A stretch of DNA of 30,440 bases from positions 1-30,440 of the forward strand of contig CAAGJR010000069.1 of assembly GCA_900770265.1 (NCBI GenBank), read 5' to 3'. Shown one piece after another: positions 7,180 through 13,472 of the stretch (positions within the stretch are counted from its first letter, which is position 1; each line of letters starts with the position of its first letter). This DNA comes from an uncultured Acidaminococcus sp. Lineage in GTDB: Bacteria > Bacillota > Negativicutes > Acidaminococcales > Acidaminococcaceae. The translations under genes and the position numbers were made by a program. The notes beneath the pieces are model-generated. The model did not search any database, had not been told where the DNA came from, and saw only the letters and a list, made by a program, of their open reading frames with translations.

Positions 7180-8001
7180 TCAGTATTCGTAATCGAACCG
7201 TTTCCGCAGGTATTCCAGGATCAGGCTGGCCGTTTCCTCGATGGCCCGGTTGGATACGTTGATGATCATGCAATGGAGCTGCTGCATGATGGCCCGGGCA
7301 TATTCCAGTTCCTCCTGGATCCGGTGGATATCGGCGTAGTTGGCCCCGTCGGTAAGGCCCATGGCCTTCAGCCGGGCGCAGCGGATCTCGTTCAGCTTGA
7401 ACGGATCGATCAAAAGACCGATGATCCGGCTGGACGGCACCTTGAACAGTTCCTCCGGCGGCGGGATCTCCGGCACCAGCGGCACGTTGGCCACCTTCAG
7501 CTGCTTGTTGGCCAGGTACATGGACAGCGGCGTCTTGGACGTCCGGGACACCCCGATGATCACCAGGTCGGCTTTGGCCAGGCCCCAGGGGTTCTTCCCG
7601 TCATCGTATTTGATGGCGAATTCCACAGCGGCCACCCGTTTGAAGTATTCATGGTCCAGGGCATGGATCAGGCCGGGCTGGTTCTTGGGCAGCAGGCCGG
7701 AGGTCTTCTCGATGGCCTTCAGCACGGGCCCCAGGATGTCCACCACTTCCACATCCAGTTCCATGGCCTTCTGGGCCACGGCCTCCCGCATTTCCGGGGA
7801 GACGATGGTATAGCAGACGATGGCGTTCTGTTCCTTGGCTTCCGTCAAGATCTTGTCGATCTGCTCCACGCTCTTTACGTAGGGCACCCGGATGATATCG
7901 AATTTCTCCTGGACGAACTGGCTGGTGGTGGCCTTCACCACCGATTCCGACGTTTCGCCGATGGAGTCTGAAATGGCATAGATGATCGGTGCTTTAGCTA
8001 T
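7180..8001 (-). CDS. ppsR: PEP synthase/PPDK regulatory protein, kinase and pyrophosphorylase (DUF299)
   Basis: 273 residues when read from 8001. This family switches PEP synthase or PPDK off by ADP-dependent phosphorylation of an active-site Thr and on again by phosphate-dependent dephosphorylation. The P-loop-like motif GVSRTSKTP lies at about 150-158. The conserved family N-terminus is also present (IYAISDSIGETSESVVKA), but its reading frame has no ATG, GTG or TTG ahead of it: the codon at the expected place is ATA (7999-8001), 8 nt after GGGAGG. The first standard start, GTG at 7941-7944, would delete that conserved segment. It overlaps the ccpN stop by 8 nt, so translation is probably coupled. 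The likely target, ppsA, is just upstream. Confidence 0.9.
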   Translation of the reverse strand: MAKAPIIYAISDSIGETSESVVKATTSQFVQEKFDIIRVPYVKSVEQIDKILTEAKEQNAIVCYTIVSPEMREAVAQKAMELDVEVVDILGPVLKAIEKTSGLLPKNQPGLIHALDHEYFKRVAAVEFAIKYDDGKNPWGLAKADLVIIGVSRTSKTPLSMYLANKQLKVANVPLVPEIPPPEELFKVPSSRIIGLLIDPFKLNEIRCARLKAMGLTDGANYADIHRIQEELEYARAIMQQLHCMIINVSNRAIEETASLILEYLRKRFDYEY

Positions 8002-8659
8002 GATAGGTTCCTCCCTTCCCTTCTGCCAGCTCTACCAGAAGACGGGTAAAGTTGGTCTTGGTCACCCGGCCCAGTACCTGCAGCCGGCGGGGGTCGTCCC
8101 CCACCTGGCGCACTACGGGCAGGCAGTCGATCTCGCTGTCCATGAGCCGCCGGGCCGCCGAGGCCGCCGGTTCCTCCGGATCGGCCGTGACGATCTTGCT
8201 CAGCGGCGTCATCACCATGGCCACGGGCAGCTGGTGCAGGTCCGAGCCCGGCGTAATGGCCGCCTTCAGCAGGTCCTTCCGGGAAACCACCCCGTGGAGC
8301 AGCCCTTCCGGCCCTTCCACCACGAACACCGTGCCCACATCTTCCAGGAACATGGTGATGGCGGCGTCATAGGCGCTTTTGTCGCTGCTGACCACAATGG
8401 GGACACTCTTGATGTCCTCCACCGTAATGGAGGACAGTTCCTCCTGGAGCAGGCCCAGGGTGTTCTTGCCGGTATAGAAATACCCCACCCGGGGACGGGC
8501 ATCCAGGATGCCGCTCATGGTCAGGATGGCCAGGTCCGACCGGAGGGCGGCCCGGCTGAGCCCCAGTTCCCTGGCGATGGCTTCTCCTGCCACTGGCCCT
8601 TCCTGACGCACGATTTCCGCAATTTTCCGTTGTCTTTCACTGAGAGGAATGGGACTCAT
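7994..8659 (-). CDS. ccpN: CcpN-type transcriptional repressor (HTH plus CBS pair)
   Basis: 221 residues. The N-terminal winged HTH (about 5-62: LSERQRKIAEIVRQEGPVAG, then ELGLSRAALRSDLAIL) is followed by two CBS domains (about 80-140 and 147-212), the layout of CcpN/YqzB. In Bacillus, CcpN represses gluconeogenic genes (gapB, pckA) and senses ATP/ADP through its CBS pair; ccpN is adjacent to the DUF299 gene there as well. Here it sits between ppsR and ppsA, so control of PEP synthase is the natural inference. The ATG at 8659 has GGAAGG 3 nt upstream. Its own promoter lies inside the ppsA terminator region. Confidence 0.88.
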   Translation of the reverse strand: MSPIPLSERQRKIAEIVRQEGPVAGEAIARELGLSRAALRSDLAILTMSGILDARPRVGYFYTGKNTLGLLQEELSSITVEDIKSVPIVVSSDKSAYDAAITMFLEDVGTVFVVEGPEGLLHGVVSRKDLLKAAITPGSDLHQLPVAMVMTPLSKIVTADPEEPAASAARRLMDSEIDCLPVVRQVGDDPRRLQVLGRVTKTNFTRLLVELAEGKGGTYHS

Positions 8660-8684
8660 CTCCCTTCCAAAAGCTTATGGTTCC

Positions 8685-8713
8685 ATTATAAGAGAAAAGG
8701 GGCCTCTGTGCAA
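8685..8713 (-). promoter_or_regulatory. Promoter of ccpN-ppsR
   Basis: Minus-strand -10 TATAAT (8685-8690, consensus), 17-nt spacer, -35 TTGCAC (8708-8713). The -35 falls in the loop of the ppsA terminator hairpin, so the terminator and the promoter share sequence. Confidence 0.75.
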
Positions 8714-8726
8714 GAAGCCCCTTTTT
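8693..8726 (-). terminator. Intrinsic terminator after ppsA
   Basis: On the minus strand AAAAGGGGC (8717-8725) pairs with GCCCCTTTT (8695-8703) around a 13-nt loop. The T-tract is short (TTTTCTC) but the stem is GC-rich. Confidence 0.75.
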
Positions 8727-8735
8727 GAGTACCGC

Positions 8736-11129
8736 TTACCAGGCCAGTTCGGCGTCGTTCAGATTCCGGCCCCGACCGGTGAGTTTGTCCAGGATCAGCC
8801 GCTGTTCCACCTGGGCCACCATCTTCTTCGTGAACTTCACGGCATCCGGGTTCACGGACATGCTGTCGATGCCGCTCTGTACCAGGAAGGCAGCGAAGTC
8901 CGGGTATACGCTGGCAGCCTGGCCGCACAGGGAAACGGTCTTGCCGTCCTTGTGGGCCACTTCGATCAGGTGCCGGATGGCCCGGCGCACGGCCAGATTC
9001 CGTTCGTCGAACAGGTGGGCGATGCCGTCGTTGTTCCGGTCGCAGCCCAGAATCAGCATGGTCAGGTCATTGGACCCGATGGAATACCCATCCACGAACT
9101 GGTTGAACTGATCGGCCAGGATGATGTTGGCCGGGATTTCCGCCATGAGCCATACCTTGAAGTCAGGCCCTCTGTGCAGCCCTTCTTCGGCCATGATTTC
9201 CACCACTTTCCGGGCTTCGTCCACGGTGCGGCAGAAGGGGATCATCACGTTCAGGTTCTTCAGGCCGTATTCTTCCCGCACTTTCCGTACGGCCTTGCAT
9301 TCCAGCCGGAAGGCTTCCGTATATTTGGGATCATAGTACCGGGAAGCCCCTCTCCAGCCCAGCAGGTCACTGGGTTCATGGGGTTCGAATTCCTCCCCGC
9401 CCTTCAGATCGCGATATTCTGTAGATTTGAAGTCGCTGAACCGCAGCGTCACAGGCCGGGGAGCCATGGCAGCGCACACCTTGCGGAACCCTTCCGCCAG
9501 CATGTCCACCACTTTTTCCGGATGGCCGGTCTTGATGAGATACAGGGGATGTTCATGGATGTAGGTGGTCCAGATGAATTCTTCCCGCATGAGGCCGATG
9601 CCGTCGCAGGGCAGCTTGCTGTATTTGTCGGCCAGGTCCGGATCGCCCAGGTTCATGTAGATCTTCGTGCCGGTCACCGGGAAGGTCTCGGCAGCCACCA
9701 CAGTAGCGGCCTGAGGGGCAGCAGCGGCTTCCGCCTTCTTCACCTGCAGGTTGCCGGCGAACACCACGCCGTTAGAGGCATCCACAGTGATCTCTTCCCC
9801 GTTCTTCAGTACGGAAGTGGCAGCCTGGCCCCGGCTCTTGGTCCCCACGATGCAGGGGATGCCCAGTTCCCGGCTGACGATGGAAGCGTGGCAGGTCATG
9901 CCGCCGCTGTCGGTGACGATGGCCTGGGCCTTCTTCATGGCCGGTACCCAGTCCGGAGCGGTCATTTCGGTGACCAGGATCTCCCCGTCCTGGAATTCAT
10001 CGATGTCCTTGGGATCTTCGATCACATGGACTTTGCCGTAGCCCATGCCCGGGCTGGCCGGCAGGCCTTTCAGCAGGACCTTGGCATTTTCTGCACCCTG
10101 GGTTTCCTTCACAGCTTCCGCCTTCTTTTCCTTGTTTCTGCGGGACCATACGGTTTCCGGACGGGCCTGGAGAATCCAGATCTTCCCATCCCGTTCATCG
10201 ATGCCCCATTCCATATCCATATAGCAGCCATAGTGGGCTTCGATCTTCTTGGCATACCCGGCCAGTTCCAGGATCTGCTGGTTGGTCAGGGTCTGGCGTT
10301 TCCGGTCGGCTTCCGGCACCGGCACTTCTTCCGTATCGCCGCCCTGTTTGCGGACCAGCATCACATCCTGTTCGTTTACTGTAGCGGACAGGATTTTCAT
10401 GTCTTCCTTGGAGACGATGTAGGTATCCGGCGTCACCACGCCGCCGACCACGTATTCGCCCAGGCCCCAGGCCCCTTCGATCATGATGTTCTTATCGTCC
10501 CCGTTGGCCACGTTCACGGTGAACATGACGCCGGCGGCCTTGGAGAACACCATCATCTGCACCACGGCGGACAGGGCCAGGGACAGATGATCATACCCCT
10601 GTTTTTCCCGATAGTACACAGCCCGGTCGGTGAAGCAGGAAGCATAGCATTCCTTTACCTTGGCGATGACCTGGTCGGCTCCCTGCACGTTCAGGTACGT
10701 ATCCTGCTGGCCGGCGAAGCTGGCATCCGGCAGGTCTTCGGCCGTGGCACTGGAGCGCACGGCCACATAGGGAGCTTTCTCCCCGACTTTCTCGGCCAGT
10801 TCCGCATAGGCTTTGCGGATGGCATCCTGGAGATCCTGAGGCATTTCCTGTTCCATGATGGCAGCCCGCAGCTGGGCGCATACGGTGCTCAGCTGGTCGT
10901 TGTCATCCACGTCGGTCAGGCTGGCCAGCAGGGTACGCATCCGTTCTTCCAGGCCGGTTTCCTTGATGAAATACCGGTAGGCATAAGCCGTGGTGGCAAA
11001 GCCATAGGGGACGGGTACGTCCGTCTTGGAGGTCATTTCGCCCAGAGAGGAGGATTTGCCCCCCACGATGTCCACGTCTTTCCGTTCCAGCTGTTCGAAC
11101 CACAGCAGGTATGCTTTGGATTTATCCAT
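8736..11129 (-). CDS. ppsA: Phosphoenolpyruvate synthase (pyruvate, water dikinase)
   Basis: 797 residues, close to the E. coli enzyme. It converts pyruvate and ATP to PEP, AMP and phosphate for gluconeogenesis. The N-terminal ATP-grasp domain shows DIVGGKSSSLGEM and YVAVRSSATAEDLPDASFAG. The central phosphohistidine domain has SGGMTCHASIVSRELG, with catalytic His414 and Thr412, the residue the DUF299 regulator modifies in this family. The C-terminal PEP/pyruvate barrel ends with SLCGQAAS, holding the acid/base Cys. The length and the MDKSKAYLLWFEQL start indicate PpsA rather than PPDK. The ATG at 11129 is chosen because GGAG sits about 8 nt before it; the ATG at 11135 is too close to it. Confidence 0.96.
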   Translation of the reverse strand: MDKSKAYLLWFEQLERKDVDIVGGKSSSLGEMTSKTDVPVPYGFATTAYAYRYFIKETGLEERMRTLLASLTDVDDNDQLSTVCAQLRAAIMEQEMPQDLQDAIRKAYAELAEKVGEKAPYVAVRSSATAEDLPDASFAGQQDTYLNVQGADQVIAKVKECYASCFTDRAVYYREKQGYDHLSLALSAVVQMMVFSKAAGVMFTVNVANGDDKNIMIEGAWGLGEYVVGGVVTPDTYIVSKEDMKILSATVNEQDVMLVRKQGGDTEEVPVPEADRKRQTLTNQQILELAGYAKKIEAHYGCYMDMEWGIDERDGKIWILQARPETVWSRRNKEKKAEAVKETQGAENAKVLLKGLPASPGMGYGKVHVIEDPKDIDEFQDGEILVTEMTAPDWVPAMKKAQAIVTDSGGMTCHASIVSRELGIPCIVGTKSRGQAATSVLKNGEEITVDASNGVVFAGNLQVKKAEAAAAPQAATVVAAETFPVTGTKIYMNLGDPDLADKYSKLPCDGIGLMREEFIWTTYIHEHPLYLIKTGHPEKVVDMLAEGFRKVCAAMAPRPVTLRFSDFKSTEYRDLKGGEEFEPHEPSDLLGWRGASRYYDPKYTEAFRLECKAVRKVREEYGLKNLNVMIPFCRTVDEARKVVEIMAEEGLHRGPDFKVWLMAEIPANIILADQFNQFVDGYSIGSNDLTMLILGCDRNNDGIAHLFDERNLAVRRAIRHLIEVAHKDGKTVSLCGQAASVYPDFAAFLVQSGIDSMSVNPDAVKFTKKMVAQVEQRLILDKLTGRGRNLNDAELAW

Positions 11130-11174
11130 TGTCATCGCTCCTTTTGTTGCACGCTATTCGCGGGTAATTCCTTA

Positions 11175-11214
11175 ATATAGTGTATACTATATCACTATGT
11201 TGCGTACTATTCAA
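11175..11214 (-). promoter_or_regulatory. ppsA promoter overlapped by a palindromic operator
   Basis: Minus-strand -35 TTGAAT (11209-11214), 17-nt spacer, -10 TATAGT (11186-11191). An inverted repeat ATATAGT-4 nt-ACTATAT (11175-11192) covers the -10 and the start region, the expected position for a repressor. The neighbouring CcpN is the obvious candidate, but the sequence is not a clean match to the published Bacillus CcpN motif as I recall it. Confidence 0.65.
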
Positions 11215-11236
11215 GGGGTGTAACGAAAAAGAAAGA

Positions 11237-11266
11237 GGGGTGTGAAAAAATACTTTTTCACACCCC
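11237..11266. terminator. Symmetrical hairpin with A/T flanks
   Basis: GGGGTGTGAAAAA (11237-11249) pairs with TTTTTCACACCCC (11254-11266) around a 4-nt loop. It lies between the flavin reductase gene and the ppsA promoter and could terminate transcription from the flavin reductase side. Confidence 0.6.
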
Positions 11267-11327
11267 GTCACTAGTCACTGGTCACTAGTCACTAGTCACT
11301 AGCCGATGGAAGCCAGCTCACGCTGGC
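11267..11327 (+). repeat. REP-like intergenic element, copy B
   Basis: Five tandem 7-mers (GTCACTA four times, GTCACTG once) at 11267-11301, then GCCGATGGAAGC and the hairpin GCCAGC-TCAC-GCTGGC (11312-11327). It is the best-preserved heptamer array of the four copies in the window. Confidence 0.88.
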
Positions 11328-11333
11328 AAATTT

Positions 11334-11366
11334 AAGGAGCTGTGAATCATTATTTCACAGCTCCTT
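11334..11366 (-). terminator. Hairpin downstream of the flavin reductase gene
   Basis: AAGGAGCTGTGAA (11334-11346) and TTCACAGCTCCTT (11354-11366) form a perfect 13-bp stem. Nearly the same hairpin recurs at 25185-25217, again next to the REP-like element and downstream of a minus-strand gene. The T-tract is weak, so terminator function is likely but not certain. Confidence 0.6.
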
Positions 11367-11373
11367 TCGTCGC

Positions 11374-11392
11374 GGGTCGCGACGCGCGACCC
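11374..11392. repeat. GC-rich hairpin
   Basis: GGGTCGCG-ACG-CGCGACCC, an 8-bp stem, between the flavin reductase stop and the 11334 hairpin. A related GGGTCAC/GTGACCC hairpin is at 25153-25175 in the equivalent place. Confidence 0.6.
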
Positions 11393-11402
11393 TTATAAAT
11401 CG

Positions 11403-11963
11403 TTATTTTCCAGGTGCTTCCGGATGAGCGAAGGCTTTGCCCACGGTCTTTTCGGCCACCAGGTACGTGTGGTTCACGGAATCGAACACCAGGGGACGCA
11501 GCTTGGCCGGATCCACCTTGCCGTCGGTGAGCACGCTCTCGTCAGCGCTCACATTCACGATTTCGCCCACCAGCCGTTCGTTTTCCTCGTCATAACTCTT
11601 GACCCTGCATTCCAGCACCATGGGCAGTTCGGCGATGATGGGAGCATTCACCCGGCTGGATTTTTCCACATGGAAACCGGCTTTCGCCACTTTGTCCGGC
11701 ACCTTGTTGCCGGAGACCATGCCCACATAATCGCAGGCGGCCAGTTGATCCTCCGTAGCCATGCTCACTGTAAAGGCTCCGGTCTTCTTCAGGTTGGCCA
11801 CCGTCTTGTGGGTGCGGGCCAGGCAGAAGGAAATCTCCGTGTCGTTGGAAATGCCGCCCCAGGCTGCATTCATCACATCGGGATTCCCGTTTTCGTCATA
11901 GGTCCCGATCATGTACACCGGCTGCGGGTACGTCATGGGTTTGGCTCCAAAATCTTTACGCAT
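11403..11963 (-). CDS. Flavin reductase family protein (FMN-binding split barrel)
   Basis: 186 residues from the ATG at 11963, which has AAGGAG 10 nt upstream; the open frame extends further upstream but overlaps the permease 3' end without family sequence. The features fit the flavin reductase/flavoredoxin split-barrel family: PQPVYMIGTYDENGNPDVMNAAWGG near the N-terminus, then ISFCLARTHKTVANLKKTGAFTVSM, the stretch that contacts FMN, and a C-terminal LRPLVFDSVNHTYLVAE. Members bind FMN and pass electrons to flavin or to partner proteins; the substrate cannot be told here. It starts 49 nt after the FecCD permease stop and is probably co-transcribed, which hints at a role in iron or cobalamin reduction, but this is inference. 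Confidence 0.85.
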   Translation of the reverse strand: MRKDFGAKPMTYPQPVYMIGTYDENGNPDVMNAAWGGISNDTEISFCLARTHKTVANLKKTGAFTVSMATEDQLAACDYVGMVSGNKVPDKVAKAGFHVEKSSRVNAPIIAELPMVLECRVKSYDEENERLVGEIVNVSADESVLTDGKVDPAKLRPLVFDSVNHTYLVAEKTVGKAFAHPEAPGK

Positions 11964-12012
11964 GGATATCACACTCCTTGGGATTTCTATACTTCCATTA
12001 TACAAAAATCCG

Positions 12013-12984
12013 TCAACCCCGCCGGCGCAGCAGCCACAGGAAATAGGGCGCCCCGAACAGAGCCGTGACGATGCCCACCCGGATTTCGCCCCCGGGCAGC
12101 AGGGCCCGGCCCAGGCTGTCACACAGCACCAGGAACAAAGCCCCGCCCAGGGCGCTTAAGGGCAGCAGGCTCCGGTGGTCGGGGCCGGTCAAAAGCCGCA
12201 GCATATGGGGGATGATGAGCCCCACGAACCCGATGTTGCCGCCGGCACAGACGGCCAGGCCCATGAGCAGGGATACCCAGCCCAGCACCAGCTTCCGCCA
12301 GTGGGGCGCATCCAGGCCCAAAGACAGCGCCTGTTCCTCTCCCAGGCTCAGCAGGTTCAGGGGACGGCCCCACAGGCAGAGGATGCCCAGTACCAGAACC
12401 AGGAGGGGCAGCAGCACCGCCGCCTGCTGCCAGGTGCCCACCCCCAGGTTCCCCAATGTCCAGAAAAAGTACTGGCGCATGACGGAATCAGGGGCGAAGC
12501 TCAAAAGCCCGGCGGTCAGGGCCCCGCAGAACAGGCTGATGGCCACCCCGGCCAGAAGCAGCTTCACCCGTTCGCTGCCGTCCTCGCTCCGCCCCAGGAA
12601 TCCCACCAGCAGGGAAGCCAGAGCCGCCCCGGCAAATGCTCCCAATGGCAGGAACAGATAGTTCCGGGCCGGCAGGCCGGTGAGCAGCAGGATCACTGCC
12701 CCCAGGGAAGCCCCGCCGGAGACCCCCAGGATGCCCGGATCTGCCAGGGGATTGCCGAACAGCCCCTGGAGCGCCGTACCGGAGGCCGCCAGGGCCGCTC
12801 CGGTCCCCAGCCCCAGCAGCAGCCGGGGCAGACGCAGGTTCCACAGCACGTTCTGTTCCAGAGGCGTCAGGCTGCCGGTCACCAGATGCGCGACAGACAC
12901 CGGGACCTGCCCGGTGACAAGGGCCAGCAGGCATACGGGCAGCAGCGCCGCCAGCAGGATGCCCCCTGCTTTTTTCTTTCCCAT
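12013..12984 (-). CDS. FecCD/BtuC-type ABC transporter permease
   Basis: 323 residues, typical for the family. Hydrophobic helices span almost the whole length. Signature segments are LRLPRLLLGLGTGAALAASG, NPLADPGILGVSGGASLGA (about 65-95) and the coupling-helix region FVGLIIPHMLRLLTGPDHR near the C-terminus. It would import siderophore-iron, haem or cobalamin together with a lipoprotein and an ATPase, yet neither partner is in the window. The ATG at 12984 (MGKKKAGG) is chosen over the longer frame because GGGAG lies just upstream and a basic residue cluster then precedes the first helix. The divergent gene at 13041 starts 56 nt away. Confidence 0.92.
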   Translation of the reverse strand: MGKKKAGGILLAALLPVCLLALVTGQVPVSVAHLVTGSLTPLEQNVLWNLRLPRLLLGLGTGAALAASGTALQGLFGNPLADPGILGVSGGASLGAVILLLTGLPARNYLFLPLGAFAGAALASLLVGFLGRSEDGSERVKLLLAGVAISLFCGALTAGLLSFAPDSVMRQYFFWTLGNLGVGTWQQAAVLLPLLVLVLGILCLWGRPLNLLSLGEEQALSLGLDAPHWRKLVLGWVSLLMGLAVCAGGNIGFVGLIIPHMLRLLTGPDHRSLLPLSALGGALFLVLCDSLGRALLPGGEIRVGIVTALFGAPYFLWLLRRRG

Positions 12985-13040
12985 CTCCCATCTCCCTTTC
13001 TGTTTCCATCCATGGTACAATGACCCCGGAGGTGTTTGTG

Positions 13041-13238
13041 ATGAAAATCTATGCCAATCTCTTGGGCAGCTGGAAGGACCTCTGCGAGGACCCCAACTGC
13101 CGCATCGATAACCAGTGGCCGCCCCTCACCTGGTACAGGGACGTGTTCAACGGCCAGGACAACCGCTATTTCCTCCGGGTATTCTACCAGGGCCACCAGT
13201 ATCTGATCCATCCCAGCTGTATCCAGATTGTATGGTAG
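13041..13238 (+). CDS. Small unknown protein, 65 residues
   Basis: The ATG follows GGAGG by 8 nt, and a TACAAT -10-like box lies at 13016-13021, so expression is credible. The protein (MKIYANLLGSWKDLCEDPNC at its start) is rich in aromatics: four Trp and several Tyr/Phe, with Cys at about 15, 20 and 60. It has no signal peptide or membrane segment. I do not recognise the family. It is divergent from the FecCD permease gene and followed at once by a bidirectional hairpin. The good ribosome site and the ordered aromatic pattern favour a real gene. Confidence 0.7.
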   Translation: MKIYANLLGSWKDLCEDPNCRIDNQWPPLTWYRDVFNGQDNRYFLRVFYQGHQYLIHPSCIQIVW

Positions 13239-13241
13239 ACG

Positions 13242-13276
13242 AAAAAGGACTGCCGCACATGCGACAGCCCTTTTTT
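13242..13276. terminator. Bidirectional terminator between the small gene and tRNA-Glu
   Basis: A hairpin with A5 on one side and T6 on the other: GGACTGCCGCA against TGCGACAGCCC. Read on the minus strand the arms pair almost perfectly with G-U pairs and lead into TTTTTCG, serving tRNA-Glu; on the plus strand it follows the 13238 stop. Confidence 0.75.
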
Positions 13277-13337
13277 ATGTCGGCAGGGATTTCCTTACGG
13301 ACACACGGCCCGCATGGGATTCCCACATCATATCAAC

Positions 13338-13412
13338 TGGTAGCGCCAACGAGAATCGAACTCGTGATTTCGCCTTGAGAGGGCGACGTCTTAGCCGCTT
13401 GACCATGGCGCC
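13338..13412 (-). tRNA. tRNA-Glu (CTC anticodon)
   Basis: 75 nt with encoded CCA. Acceptor GGCGCCA/TGGCGCT, anticodon stem TCGCC/GGCGA with loop CTCTCAA (CTC), T arm ACGAG-TTCGATT-CTCGT, discriminator A. The D arm GTCAAGCGGCTAAGAC is typical of tRNA-Glu. It reads GAG codons. Confidence 0.95.
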
Positions 13413-13438
13413 AGGAACCTTGATAAGGTTACTTAAAT

Positions 13439-13467
13439 AGTATACGCTGACCGTGGCCTGCTGTCAA
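13439..13467 (-). promoter_or_regulatory. Promoter of tRNA-Glu
   Basis: Minus-strand -35 TTGACA (13462-13467), 17-nt spacer, -10 TATACT (13439-13444); the tRNA begins 27 nt after the -10. The -35 sits right after the cytX stop codon. Confidence 0.85.
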
Positions 13468-13472
13468 GCTTT

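Noticed and set aside
5378..7192. Plus-strand open frame of about 600 codons opposite dnaG
   Set aside because: Same reasoning: dnaG motifs on the minus strand are complete, and the opposite frame has no recognisable protein.
8649..11180. Plus-strand open frame of over 800 codons opposite ppsA
   Set aside because: His/Gly/Phe-rich low-complexity translation, a mirror of ppsA codon usage; ppsA carries all the family motifs on the other strand.
11267..11301. Tandem 7-mers as a CRISPR array
   Set aside because: The repeats are 7 nt and directly abutting, without unique spacers of 25-40 nt and without cas genes.
11964..12122. N-terminal extension of the flavin reductase frame
   Set aside because: It overlaps the 3' end of the permease gene, is Cys/Gly/Ser-rich with no family match, and AAGGAG marks the internal ATG at 11963.
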